Made by a program: the position numbers and the translations under genes. From NCBI GenBank assembly GCA_022559845.1, contig JAHNEJ010003190.1, forward strand, positions 62,001 to 126,000: DNA of 64,000 bases, given 5' to 3'. This DNA comes from Amorphophallus konjac. Lineage: Eukaryota; Streptophyta; Magnoliopsida; Alismatales; Araceae. Position 1 is the first letter of the stretch. Every line of letters begins with the position of its first letter. Positions 43,861 through 54,465 of this stretch are shown here, piece after piece. The notes beneath the pieces were generated by a model. It did no database searches and was not told the origin of the DNA. It worked only from the letters and a program-made list of their open reading frames with translations.

Positions 43861-44450
43861 TTTTCTTGTAGTGATCCAACATTCGCCCACCACAAAAAAA
43901 AAAAAATTTCAAAGTTTGAGATATGGAAATACAAGTACTCGAAGTGAAACACTATGCATAAGGGAAGGTGTCTTCCGACTTGAACCTTCACTTAGTGAAA
44001 CACTTCCCTCTCTCCACAGGTCCAAGTGAACTTCGTCTTGAACTCAAACCTTTATGCAGAAAGTTCCATGCATCACACACAGTATTGGTCGATAGTGGTG
44101 TTCTCACGGGGCAGCACATTCTGGCCATATGCTTTGTATCTTGTTTCATGAGCGCTCTAGAGATAGCCCAATCATCTCATAGGTTGCGGCCACACAACCA
44201 CACTCACATAGGTGAATCCTCCAAGGTGCACTGAAACGTATCTACACCTTGCCACTATGGCCTTTGGATTCATTAAGAACATTTAGTTCAGCCTTTGTCG
44301 TTCCAGATAGAGCACTACATCATAGGGAGGGACAATGAGACACAAGTCTCCAACAATGTGCTCTCTACTAGTCACCCACTCAATTTGTTTTCCCATTGAA
44401 CCTACTTCATGGGATCTCCAATCAATAGGTTGGGTTGCCATTGACGGTGT

Positions 44451-47400
44451 CTAAATAATGGGCTTCAGTCCCATCCCCCTCGATGTATCTTCAATCAATT
44501 TTCTGTTAAGTCCTTTGGTTAAAGGATCAGCAAGATTACTTGCAGATTTCACAAATTCCAAGGAAATAATTCCTTTGGTTAAGTACTCCCTTACAAACCT
44601 CAACTTGAGTCTTATATGAGTACCTAATTTATCATTTATTTTTTCACTCTTAGCCTTGGCTATCGCTGCCTGGCTATCACAATGTATAGAGATTGCAGGA
44701 ATAGGCTTACTCAGCAGAGGTAGCTCAACCACTAGGTTCTTCAGCCAATCTGCCTCTCTACCAGTCATCTCAAGAGCTATAAGCTCAGATTCCATAGTGG
44801 ATCGAGCTAATAAAGTCTGTTTGGTGGATTTCCAAGCGATTGCCCCTCCACCAAGCATGAAAACAAAGCCAGTGGTGCCCTTACCTTGGGCCTTTCCTGT
44901 CACCCAACTGGCATCACTGTACCCCTCTAGTACAGCAGGAAACCTCTCATAATGTAATGCAAGTGATAAGGTACCTTTCAAATACTTACATACTCTCTCA
45001 AGTGCATGCCAATGTGTTTTGTTAGGACACTGAGTATATCTACTAAGTCTATTCACAGCAAAGGAAATATCAGGTCTACTGCAGTTAGACAAGTACATCA
45101 AACTACCAATAAGCTGTGAATATCTAAGTTGATCAAAACTATCACCATTATTCTTCTTAAGAATGACACTAGGATCCAAAGGAGTACTAACTGGTTTGGA
45201 ATCATAAAAACCAAATCTTCTTAATACTTTCTCAACATAATGAGCCTGGGATATTGCATATCCCTCACGTGATTTTAGAAGTCTAAGTCCTAAAATCACT
45301 TCTGCCTCTCCCAGATCCTTCATGTCAAATTTACTGTTAAGGAAATATTTGGTTTCATTAATCAACATGATGCTACTACTAATAATCAGAATGTCATCAA
45401 CATATAAGCATAAAATAACACATGCATCATTAATCAACTTAACATACAGACATTTATCAGATTCACACATGGTAAAACCATTGGAAATAACAACATCATC
45501 AAATTTTTGATGCCATTGCTTAGGGGCTTGTTTTAACCCATACAGGGACTTCGTTAACTTGCACACTTTGTGCTCTTGGCCAGAAACTACAAATCCCTCA
45601 GGCTGATCCATATAGATTTCTTCTTCAAGTTCCCCATTTAAGAATGCAGTTTTGACATCCATTTGATGGACCTTTAAATCATATATGGACGCCATTGCAA
45701 TAACCACACGGATTGTGGTCATCCTAGCCACAGGAGAATAGGTATCAAAGAAATCTATTCCCTCTTTCTGCCTATACCCCTTAGCAACAAGTCTAGCTTT
45801 ATATTTGTCAATAGAGCCATCAGGTTTTATTTTCTTTTTGAAAATCCATTTACATCCAATAGTTTTACTTCCGGGAGGAAGATCAACCAATTCCCATGTC
45901 TGATTACATATTATGGAATCTATTTCACTTTTAACAGCTTCTTTCCAAAAAGCAGAATCATTAGATTTCATAGCATCATTAAAAGTTAATGGATCATCTT
46001 CAATCAAATAAGATATATAGTCATCACCAAAAGATTTTTCAATCCTTATTCTTTTACTTCTTCTGGGCTCTATATCATCAGGTTGAGATTCAATAACTTT
46101 TGAGCCACTAGAAGAAGGAATAGAAGAGGAAGATTCTACTTCAACATGCAAGTTTGATTTGAAAGGAAAGATATTCTCAAAGAAAACAGCATCACCAAAT
46201 TCACATATAGTGTTTTCAGAAATAGCAGAAATTTCAGACTTAATAATTAAGAATCTATATGCAGAACTATACTCTGCATAACCAATGAATACACCATCAA
46301 CAGTTTTAGGGCCAATTTTTCTTTTCTTATTTTCAGGAATTTTAATTTTAGCCAAACAGCCCCAAACCTTCAAAAATTTATAATTCGGCTTCCTTTTAAA
46401 CCACAATTCAAATGGTGATTTATCTTTTGATTTATGAGGAACACAATTCAGGACATAACACGCAGAGAGCAAAGCCTCTCCCCACATACTCTCAGGTAAA
46501 CCTGAGCTGCACAACATGGAATTCACCATGTCCAACAAAGTCCTATTTTTCCTCTCAGCAACCCCATTAGATTCAGGAGAGTAAGGAGCCGTTAATTCAT
46601 GAATAATGCCATTCTTATCACAAAAATCATGCAATGCATTAGAGGTATATTCACCTCCTCTATCAGATCTAAGCCTCTTAAGAACCATATCTGTTTGTTT
46701 TTCAGCAAGAGATTTATAAGTCATGAATTTATCAAGAGCTTCATCTTTAGTACTTATCAAATACAACAAACAAAATCTAGAAGCATCATCAATAAAAGTG
46801 ATAAAATATCTTTTCCCACCTCTGGTTAGGGAACCAGTCCCTTCACAAACATCGGAGTGTACTAACTCCAACACCGAGGTGTCCCTTTCAATAGATTTAA
46901 AAGGCTTCCTAGGTTGCTTCGCTTGAACACAAATTTGGCATTTATCTTTATTCTTAATATCAAACTTCGGAATCAAGTTTAAGTGCATCATCCTTTTCAT
47001 GACATTCACATTAACATGACCAAGTCTCGCATGCCAAACATCACATGATTCAATATGAAAAGCAACAGAGGAGGAACTTTTATTTGAACAACTAGAACCA
47101 AGTACATTAAGAACAAATAAACCATCACATAAATAACCTTTTCCTACAAAGTTTCCATTTCTGGTAATTACAAATTTGTTGGATTCAAAAATAAGTCTAA
47201 AACCCTGCTGCACTAACAAAGATCCACTAATCAAGTTCCTCCTAATATCCGGCACATGCTGCACTCCATAGAGGTTTAACATTTTCCCTGAAGTGAGCTT
47301 CAAGTCAATGCGTCCCTCTCCTACTATTCGTGCAGCAGTGGAATTGCCCATTGTCACGCTCCTGGCACCGGTGCCCTGGTAAGAAGAGAACAAGCTTCTA

Positions 47401-48389
47401 TCAGAGCAGACATGGACATTTGCACCTGTGTCTACCAACCATTCAGTTGGAAGACTTGCCACATGGATTTCAGGATTATAAGAGACAAACCTCTCCTGTG
47501 AGGTGGATCCAACTGTCAACATGTTGACAGCAGGTTCAGTAGCAGTGGGTTTCTTCTTCTTGTTCTTGTTGTTCTTGTCCTTTCTATCAAAGCATCTGTA
47601 GGCTTTGTGACCGGGTCTCCCACAGACATAGCAAGTAATATTTTCCGAGTCCTTCTGAATCTTTTTCTTCCCTTTAAATTTGTTGAATTTCTGGTGGGGT
47701 TTATAGGAAGTGGAAGTATGAGACTTGGATTTTTCAACAAGATTAGCTTTGGACTGGAATTCAGGGTCAGAGGGAGGAGGAGGAGGAGGGATCCTAGCCT
47801 TATTCCTATCCCTGTTCCTCTCTTCAACTTGAATGGCAGAGATCAATTGCTCAACATTCATCTCATCTCGTTTGTGTTGAAGAGATAGAGAAAAATCATT
47901 CCAGGATGTTGGAAGTTTGGTAATTAGTGCACACACCTGAAACTTCTCATCAATGGCCATCCCACAACGTTGGATGTCCAAAACAAGGGATTGGATCTCA
48001 TGGGCTTGATCAACAATGGAGGTTCCCTCTACCATTTTGTAATCAAAATAATTAGCTACGATGATTTTATCTAGACCGGTGTCCTCAGAACCATATTTCT
48101 TCTCTAAAGAGTTCCAAAGCTCTCTAGCGGATTTTGCAGAACAATAAATGTCATAGAGCTTGTCAGAAAGGCACGACAATATACTACCAGTGCATAAATA
48201 GTCCTTTTCTTTAAACTTAGCTAAATCCACAGACCTAGCAGGTTCATTCTCATCCTCTGCAGGAGGATTAGATTCGATTACAGAAAACAAGGCCAGAGAG
48301 GTAAGCCAATAACGCATCTTCTGTTGCCAACGCTTAAAGAAATGACCAGAAAACTTTTCAGGACGGGCAACAATCTCCGGGGCCATCAT
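44451..48389 (-). CDS. Copia gag-pol polyprotein, copy A (intact)
   Basis: A single 1312-aa frame with all functions needed for copia replication: gag (about 1-250), zinc knuckle CYVCGRPGHKAYRC (253-266), protease VDTGANVHV (D320), pre-integrase zinc-binding HARLGH...CQIC (453-487), integrase triad D512, D576 and E612, RT YVDD (996-999), RNase H with SDAS and ADPLTKG near the C-terminus. Residue numbers were counted from the first Met. The start MMAPE lies 33 nt downstream of the LTR end. Copy A's 3' LTR is split by the CACTA element, so it may not mobilise unaided, but the protein is complete. Confidence 0.96.
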   Translation of the reverse strand: MMAPEIVARPEKFSGHFFKRWQQKMRYWLTSLALFSVIESNPPAEDENEPARSVDLAKFKEKDYLCTGSILSCLSDKLYDIYCSAKSARELWNSLEKKYGSEDTGLDKIIVANYFDYKMVEGTSIVDQAHEIQSLVLDIQRCGMAIDEKFQVCALITKLPTSWNDFSLSLQHKRDEMNVEQLISAIQVEERNRDRNKARIPPPPPPSDPEFQSKANLVEKSKSHTSTSYKPHQKFNKFKGKKKIQKDSENITCYVCGRPGHKAYRCFDRKDKNNKNKKKKPTATEPAVNMLTVGSTSQERFVSYNPEIHVASLPTEWLVDTGANVHVCSDRSLFSSYQGTGARSVTMGNSTAARIVGEGRIDLKLTSGKMLNLYGVQHVPDIRRNLISGSLLVQQGFRLIFESNKFVITRNGNFVGKGYLCDGLFVLNVLGSSCSNKSSSSVAFHIESCDVWHARLGHVNVNVMKRMMHLNLIPKFDIKNKDKCQICVQAKQPRKPFKSIERDTSVLELVHSDVCEGTGSLTRGGKRYFITFIDDASRFCLLYLISTKDEALDKFMTYKSLAEKQTDMVLKRLRSDRGGEYTSNALHDFCDKNGIIHELTAPYSPESNGVAERKNRTLLDMVNSMLCSSGLPESMWGEALLSACYVLNCVPHKSKDKSPFELWFKRKPNYKFLKVWGCLAKIKIPENKKRKIGPKTVDGVFIGYAEYSSAYRFLIIKSEISAISENTICEFGDAVFFENIFPFKSNLHVEVESSSSIPSSSGSKVIESQPDDIEPRRSKRIRIEKSFGDDYISYLIEDDPLTFNDAMKSNDSAFWKEAVKSEIDSIICNQTWELVDLPPGSKTIGCKWIFKKKIKPDGSIDKYKARLVAKGYRQKEGIDFFDTYSPVARMTTIRVVIAMASIYDLKVHQMDVKTAFLNGELEEEIYMDQPEGFVVSGQEHKVCKLTKSLYGLKQAPKQWHQKFDDVVISNGFTMCESDKCLYVKLINDACVILCLYVDDILIISSSIMLINETKYFLNSKFDMKDLGEAEVILGLRLLKSREGYAISQAHYVEKVLRRFGFYDSKPVSTPLDPSVILKKNNGDSFDQLRYSQLIGSLMYLSNCSRPDISFAVNRLSRYTQCPNKTHWHALERVCKYLKGTLSLALHYERFPAVLEGYSDASWVTGKAQGKGTTGFVFMLGGGAIAWKSTKQTLLARSTMESELIALEMTGREADWLKNLVVELPLLSKPIPAISIHCDSQAAIAKAKSEKINDKLGTHIRLKLRFVREYLTKGIISLEFVKSASNLADPLTKGLNRKLIEDTSRGMGLKPII

Positions 48390-48398
48390 GAAACTCGT

Positions 48399-48422
48399 CT
48401 GATAGAGAGAAACGACTCTAAA
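48399..48422 (-). promoter_or_regulatory. Leader at the primer-site position, copy A
   Basis: On the minus strand the 14 nt directly after the LTR (48422-48409) read TTTAGAGTCGTTTC and the next 10 (48408-48399) read TCTCTATCAG. Their exact complements occur in the adjoining LTR at 48547-48560 and 48465-48474. No TGGTATCAGAGC is present. Confidence 0.9.
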
Positions 48423-49173
48423 TGTTGGAATCTAATTTCTTCACGGATGCACGATCGAGGGATTTCTCTATCAGGCGGATCAACAGAAAGAATATGGAAT
48501 GAAGTTTAGAAAGATCAAACTCGGGTCGAAGCGCGATGTCGCTTTCTTTAGAGTCGTTTCGCCCCTACACGGTGCAATAGGCTCCACAGCGAAACTTCTC
48601 CCAAGATACGACGACCCAAACGATGGCGGCGCAAAGGTGCACTCCAAGTTGCGACGCCGGGGCGAACACCACTGTGACCACTTCGAGAACTTGCAGGAGA
48701 GAAAAATGACAGAGAGGAGAAGAAACGTGAGGAAGAACAGTTCGCTGCATATTCAACCCTCGGGAGAACTGCCTCCCTAAATAGACTCCCAACCAGAGTC
48801 TAAAACGGTCAAACATACGAACAAACCGACACTCCCGTTCGGGAGAGAATCCGAGGAGACGCGGAGGAAACCCAAGAGACGCTCGGTCAAACGGTTAAAT
48901 AATAAAATAAAATAAAGGTCGAATATAATACACACGCACGCACGACACGGCATCGGCAAGGCAAGGCAATACACGCGCGTGTGTGATATAGAATAAGGCC
49001 CAAGGAGCCCACTGGCTCAGATGGCCCAACTACCATAGTATCCCCAAAGGAGTACACAAGGTAGTAAAGAGTCCCAACTAATAAGAAGATGAAAACTTTT
49101 TCAATCTTCCAATGTGGGACAAAACAACACAGGAAATCAAACTTCGATAATTTTTAAAGCACTAAATCCAACA
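48423..49173 (-). repeat. Middle LTR of the copia array
   Basis: A complete 751-bp LTR shared by both units: the 5' LTR of copy A and the 3' LTR of copy B. It differs from the other two LTRs at 49145. It carries a plus-strand 93-codon frame that is duplicated in all three LTRs and is an antisense accident. Confidence 0.96.
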
Positions 49174-49742
49174 TTCGCCCACCACAAAAAAAAAAAAATT
49201 TCAAAGTTTGAGATATGGAAATACAAGTACTCGAAGTGAAACACTATGCATAAGGGAAGGTGTCTTCCGACTTGAACCTTCACTTAGTGAAACACTTCCC
49301 TCTCTCCACAGGTCCAAGTGAACTTCGTCTTGAACTCAAACCTTTATGCAGAAAGTTCCATGCATCACACACAGTATTGGTCGATAGTGGTGTTCTCACG
49401 GGGCAGCACATTCTGGCCATATGCTTTGTATCTTGTTTCATGAGCGCTCTAGAGATAGCCCAAGCATCTCATAGGTTGCGGCCACACAACCACACTCACA
49501 TAGGTGAATCCTCCAAGGTGCACTGAAACGTATCTACACCTTGCCACTATGGCCTTTGGATTCATTAAGAACATTTAGTTCAGCCTTTGTCGTTCCAGAT
49601 AGAGCACTACATCATAGGGAGGGACAATGAGACACAAGTCTCCAACAATGTGCTCTCTACTAGTCACCCACTCAATTTGTTTTCCCATTGAACCTACTTC
49701 ATGGGATCTCCAATCAATAGGTTGGGTTGCCATTGACGGTGT

Positions 49743-52700
49743 CTAAATAATGGGCTTCAGTCCCATCCCCCTCGATGTATCTTCAATCAATTTTCTGTTA
49801 AGTCCTTTGGTTAAAGGATCAGCAAGATTACTTGCAGATTTCACAAATTCCAAGGAAATAATTCCTTTGGTTAAGTACTCCCTTACAAACCTCAACTTGA
49901 GTCTTATATGAGTACCTAATTTATCATTTATTTTTTCACTCTTAGCCTTGGCTATCGCTGCCTGGCTATCACAATGTATAGAGATTGCAGGAATAGGCTT
50001 ACTCAGCAGAGGTAGCTCAACCACTAGGTTCTTCAGCCAATCTGCCTCTCTACCAGTCATCTCAAGAGCTATAAGCTCAGATTCCATAGTGGATCGAGCT
50101 AATAAAGTCTGTTTGGTGGATTTCCAAGCGATTGCCCCTCCACCAAGCATGAAAACAAAGCCAGTGGTGCCCTTACCTTGGGCCTTTCCTGTCACCCAAC
50201 TGGCATCACTGTACCCCTCTAGTACAGCAGGAAACCTCTCATAATGTAATGCAAGTGATAAGGTACCTTTCAAATACTTACATACTCTCTCAAGTGCATG
50301 CCAATGTGTTTTGTTAGGACACTGAGTATATCTACTAAGTCTATTCACAGCAAAGGAAATATCAGGTCTACTGCAGTTAGACAAGTACATCAAACTACCA
50401 ATAAGCTGTGAATATCTAAGTTGATCAAAACTATCACCATTATTCTTCTTAAGAATGACACTAGGATCCAAAGGAGTACTAACTGGTTTGGAATCATAAA
50501 AACCAAATCTTCTTAATACTTTCTCAACATAATGAGCCTGGGATATTGCATATCCCTCACGTGATTTTAGAAGTCTAAGTCCTAAAATCACTTCTGCCTC
50601 TCCCAGATCCTTCATGTCAAATTTACTGTTAAGGAAATATTTGGTTTCATTAATCAACATGATGCTACTACTAATAATCAGAATGTCATCAACATATAAG
50701 CATAAAATAACACATGCATCATTAATCAACTTAACATACAGACATTTATCAGATTCACACATGGTAAAACCATTGGAAATAACAACATCATCAAATTTTT
50801 GATGCCATTGCTTAGGGGCTTGTTTTAACCCATACAGGGACTTCGTTAACTTGCACACTTTGTGCTCTTGGCCAGAAACTACAAATCCCTCAGGCTGATC
50901 CATATAGATTTCTTCTTCAAGTTCCCCATTTAAGAATGCAGTTTTGACATCCATTTGATGGACCTTTAAATCATATATGGACGCCATTGCAATAACCACA
51001 CGGATTGTGGTCATCCTAGCCACAGGAGAATAGGTATCAAAGAAATCTATTCCCTCTTTCTGCCTATACCCCTTAGCAACAAGTCTAGCTTTATATTTGT
51101 CAATAGAGCCATCAGGTTTTATTTTCTTTTTGAAAATCCATTTACATCCAATAGTTTTACTTCCGGGAGGAAGATCAACCAATTCCCATGTCTGATTACA
51201 TATTATGGAATCTATTTCACTTTTAACAGCTTCTTTCCAAAAAGCAGAATCATTAGATTTCATAGCATCATTAAAAGTTAATGGATCATCTTCAATCAAA
51301 TAAGATATATAGTCATCACCAAAAGATTTTTCAATCCTTATTCTTTTACTTCTTCTGGGCTCTATATCATCAGGTTGAGATTCAATAACTTTTGAGCCAC
51401 TAGAAGAAGGAATAGAAGAGGAAGATTCTACTTCAACATGCAAGTTTGATTTGAAAGGAAAGATATTCTCAAAGAAAACAGCATCACCAAATTCACATAT
51501 AGTGTTTTCAGAAATAGCAGAAATTTCAGACTTAATAATTAAGAATCTATATGCAGAACTATACTCTGCATAACCAATGAATACACCATCAACAGTTTTA
51601 GGGCCAATTTTTCTTTTCTTATTTTCAGGAATTTTAATTTTAGCCAAACAGCCCCAAACCTTCAAAAATTTATAATTCGGCTTCCTTTTAAACCACAATT
51701 CAAATGGTGATTTATCTTTTGATTTATGAGGAACACAATTCAGGACATAACACGCAGAGAGCAAAGCCTCTCCCCACATACTCTCAGGTAAACCTGAGCT
51801 GCACAACATGGAATTCACCATGTCCAACAAAGTCCTATTTTTCCTCTCAGCAACCCCATTAGATTCAGGAGAGTAAGGAGCCGTTAATTCATGAATAATG
51901 CCATTCTTATCACAAAAATCATGCAATGCATTAGAGGTATATTCACCTCCTCTATCAGATCTAAGCCTCTTAAGAACCATATCTGTTTGTTTTTCAGCAA
52001 GAGATTTATAAGTCATGAATTTATCAAGAGCTTCATCTTTAGTACTTATCAAATACAACAAACAAAATCTAGAAGCATCATCAATAAAAGTGATAAAATA
52101 TCTTTTCCCACCTCTGGTTAGGGAACCAGTCCCTTCACAAACATCGGAGTGTACTAACTCCAACACCGAGGTGTCCCTTTCAATAGATTTAAAAGGCTTC
52201 CTAGGTTGCTTCGCTTGAACACAAATTTGGCATTTATCTTTATTCTTAATATCAAACTTCGGAATCAAGTTTAAGTGCATCATCCTTTTCATGACATTCA
52301 CATTAACATGACCAAGTCTCGCATGCCAAACATCACATGATTCAATATGAAAAGCAACAGAGGAGGAACTTTTATTTGAACAACTAGAACCAAGTACATT
52401 AAGAACAAATAAACCATCACATAAATAACCTTTTCCTACAAAGTTTCCATTTCTGGTAATTACAAATTTGTTGGATTCAAAAATAAGTCTAAAACCCTGC
52501 TGCACTAACAAAGATCCACTAATCAAGTTCCTCCTAATATCCGGCACATGCTGCACTCCATAGAGGTTTAACATTTTCCCTGAAGTGAGCTTCAAGTCAA
52601 TGCGTCCCTCTCCTACTATTCGTGCAGCAGTGGAATTGCCCATTGTCACGCTCCTGGCACCGGTGCCCTGGTAAGAAGAGAACAAGCTTCTATCAGAGCA

Positions 52701-53681
52701 GACATGGACATTTGCACCTGTGTCTACCAACCATTCAGTTGGAAGACTTGCCACATGGATTTCAGGATTATAAGAGACAAACCTCTCCTGTGAGGTGGAT
52801 CCAACTGTCAACATGTTGACAGCAGGTTCAGTAGCAGTGGGTTTCTTCTTCTTGTTCTTGTTGTTCTTGTCCTTTCTATCAAAGCATCTGTAGGCTTTGT
52901 GACCGGGTCTCCCACAGACATAGCAAGTAATATTTTCCGAGTCCTTCTGAATCTTTTTCTTCCCTTTAAATTTGTTGAATTTCTGGTGGGGTTTATAGGA
53001 AGTGGAAGTATGAGACTTGGATTTTTCAACAAGATTAGCTTTGGACTGGAATTCAGGGTCAGAGGGAGGAGGAGGAGGAGGGATCCTAGCCTTATTCCTA
53101 TCCCTGTTCCTCTCTTCAACTTGAATGGCAGAGATCAATTGCTCAACATTCATCTCATCTCGTTTGTGTTGAAGAGATAGAGAAAAATCATTCCAGGATG
53201 TTGGAAGTTTGGTAATTAGTGCACACACCTGAAACTTCTCATCAATGGCCATCCCACAACGTTGGATGTCCAAAACAAGGGATTGGATCTCATGGGCTTG
53301 ATCAACAATGGAGGTTCCCTCTACCATTTTGTAATCAAAATAATTAGCTACGATGATTTTATCTAGACCGGTGTCCTCAGAACCATATTTCTTCTCTAAA
53401 GAGTTCCAAAGCTCTCTAGCGGATTTTGCAGAACAATAAATGTCATAGAGCTTGTCAGAAAGGCACGACAATATACTACCAGTGCATAAATAGTCCTTTT
53501 CTTTAAACTTAGCTAAATCCACAGACCTAGCAGGTTCATTCTCATCCTCTGCAGGAGGATTAGATTCGATTACAGAAAACAAGGCCAGAGAGGTAAGCCA
53601 ATAACGCATCTTCTGTTGCCAACGCTTAAAGAAATGACCAGAAAACTTTTCAGGACGGGCAACAATCTCCGGGGCCATCAT
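49743..53681 (-). CDS. Copia gag-pol polyprotein, copy B (intact)
   Basis: Identical over all 1312 residues to copy A, with the same zinc knuckle, protease, integrase triad, YVDD and RNase H motifs. Copy B is bounded by two complete LTRs (48423-49173 and 53715-54465), so it is the unit that could still be transcribed and reverse transcribed as a whole. A region of about 570 bp between the stop and the 3' LTR (49174-49742) has no conserved coding content. Confidence 0.96.
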   Translation of the reverse strand: MMAPEIVARPEKFSGHFFKRWQQKMRYWLTSLALFSVIESNPPAEDENEPARSVDLAKFKEKDYLCTGSILSCLSDKLYDIYCSAKSARELWNSLEKKYGSEDTGLDKIIVANYFDYKMVEGTSIVDQAHEIQSLVLDIQRCGMAIDEKFQVCALITKLPTSWNDFSLSLQHKRDEMNVEQLISAIQVEERNRDRNKARIPPPPPPSDPEFQSKANLVEKSKSHTSTSYKPHQKFNKFKGKKKIQKDSENITCYVCGRPGHKAYRCFDRKDKNNKNKKKKPTATEPAVNMLTVGSTSQERFVSYNPEIHVASLPTEWLVDTGANVHVCSDRSLFSSYQGTGARSVTMGNSTAARIVGEGRIDLKLTSGKMLNLYGVQHVPDIRRNLISGSLLVQQGFRLIFESNKFVITRNGNFVGKGYLCDGLFVLNVLGSSCSNKSSSSVAFHIESCDVWHARLGHVNVNVMKRMMHLNLIPKFDIKNKDKCQICVQAKQPRKPFKSIERDTSVLELVHSDVCEGTGSLTRGGKRYFITFIDDASRFCLLYLISTKDEALDKFMTYKSLAEKQTDMVLKRLRSDRGGEYTSNALHDFCDKNGIIHELTAPYSPESNGVAERKNRTLLDMVNSMLCSSGLPESMWGEALLSACYVLNCVPHKSKDKSPFELWFKRKPNYKFLKVWGCLAKIKIPENKKRKIGPKTVDGVFIGYAEYSSAYRFLIIKSEISAISENTICEFGDAVFFENIFPFKSNLHVEVESSSSIPSSSGSKVIESQPDDIEPRRSKRIRIEKSFGDDYISYLIEDDPLTFNDAMKSNDSAFWKEAVKSEIDSIICNQTWELVDLPPGSKTIGCKWIFKKKIKPDGSIDKYKARLVAKGYRQKEGIDFFDTYSPVARMTTIRVVIAMASIYDLKVHQMDVKTAFLNGELEEEIYMDQPEGFVVSGQEHKVCKLTKSLYGLKQAPKQWHQKFDDVVISNGFTMCESDKCLYVKLINDACVILCLYVDDILIISSSIMLINETKYFLNSKFDMKDLGEAEVILGLRLLKSREGYAISQAHYVEKVLRRFGFYDSKPVSTPLDPSVILKKNNGDSFDQLRYSQLIGSLMYLSNCSRPDISFAVNRLSRYTQCPNKTHWHALERVCKYLKGTLSLALHYERFPAVLEGYSDASWVTGKAQGKGTTGFVFMLGGGAIAWKSTKQTLLARSTMESELIALEMTGREADWLKNLVVELPLLSKPIPAISIHCDSQAAIAKAKSEKINDKLGTHIRLKLRFVREYLTKGIISLEFVKSASNLADPLTKGLNRKLIEDTSRGMGLKPII

Positions 53682-53690
53682 GAAACTCGT

Positions 53691-53714
53691 CTGATAGAGA
53701 GAAACGACTCTAAA
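53691..53714 (-). promoter_or_regulatory. Leader at the primer-site position, copy B
   Basis: Same two blocks as copy A: TTTAGAGTCGTTTC (53714-53701) starting at the first base after the LTR, then TCTCTATCAG (53700-53691). Complements in the LTR are GAAACGACTCTAAA (minus strand 53852-53839) and CTGATAGAGA (minus strand 53766-53757). Confidence 0.9.
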
Positions 53715-54465
53715 TGTTGGAATCTAATTTCTTCACGGATGCACGATCGAGGGATTTCTCTATCAGGCGGATCAACAGAAAGAATATGGAATGAAGTTTA
53801 GAAAGATCAAACTCGGGTCGAAGCGCGATGTCGCTTTCTTTAGAGTCGTTTCGCCCCTACACGGTGCAATAGGCTCCACAGCGAAACTTCTCCCAAGATA
53901 CGACGACCCAAACGATGGCGGCGCAAAGGTGCACTCCAAGTTGCGACGCCGGGGCGAACACCACTGTGACCACTTCGAGAACTTGCAGGAGAGAAAAATG
54001 ACAGAGAGGAGAAGAAACGTGAGGAAGAACAGTTCGCTGCATATTCAACCCTCGGGAGAACTGCCTCCCTAAATAGACTCCCAACCAGAGTCTAAAACGG
54101 TCAAACATACGAACAAACCGACACTCCCGTTCGGGAGAGAATCCGAGGAGACGCGGAGGAAACCCAAGAGACGCTCGGTCAAACGGTTAAATAATAAAAT
54201 AAAATAAAGGTCGAATATAATACACACGCACGCACGACACGGCATCGGCAAGGCAAGGCAATACACGCGCGTGTGTGATATAGAATAAGGCCCAAGGAGC
54301 CCACTGGCTCAGATGGCCCAACTACCATAGTATCCCCAAAGGAGTACACAAGGTAGTAAAGAGTCCCAACTAATAAGAAGATGAAAACTTTTTCAATCTT
54401 CCAATGTGGGACAAAACAACACAGGAAATCAAACTTTGATAATTTTTAAAGCACTAAATCCAACA
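53715..54465 (-). repeat. High-coordinate (5') LTR of the array
   Basis: A complete 751-bp LTR with TGTTGGA...TCCAACA ends, followed by the second AAAAG target copy at 54466-54470. I see no convincing TATA box 25-35 bp upstream of the GAAACGACTCTAAA block on the minus strand. Confidence 0.95.

Larger units (their letters stand above)
29154..43873 (-). mobile_element. CACTA (En/Spm) DNA transposon, apparently autonomous
   Basis: A 14,720-bp element with 14-bp perfect terminal inverted repeats CACTACAAGAAAAA and a 3-bp target duplication ATC at 29151-29153 and 43874-43876, which matches the uninterrupted LTR copies exactly. Both ends carry dense subterminal CGACCGA/TCGGTCG motifs. It encodes on the minus strand a TNP2-like transposase and a TNP1-like protein, both intact in my splice models. 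It also carries a captured importin-beta fragment, a 179-bp tandem array, a protease-like frame and an RNase H-like remnant. Insertion into a nearly unmutated retrotransposon LTR implies it arrived recently. Confidence 0.96.
28408..54465 (-). mobile_element. Tandem copia array, LTR-internal-LTR-internal-LTR, with nested CACTA
   Basis: Three 751-bp LTRs (28408-29153 plus 43877-43881; 48423-49173; 53715-54465) and two 4541-bp internal regions (43882-48422 and 49174-53714) lie inside one 5-bp target duplication, AAAAG at 28403-28407 and 54466-54470. The element reads on the minus strand. LTR ends are TGTTGGA and TCCAACA. By eye I found one LTR difference (C at 49145 against T at 29130 and 54437) and one internal difference (T at 44172, G at 49464). 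A single insertion followed by LTR-LTR unequal exchange, or insertion of a tandem cDNA, explains the shared target duplication. Confidence 0.96.

Noticed and set aside
48423..54465. Assembly duplication as the explanation for the second copia body
   Set aside because: It cannot be fully excluded, but single-base differences between copies and one shared outer target duplication favour a real tandem structure.
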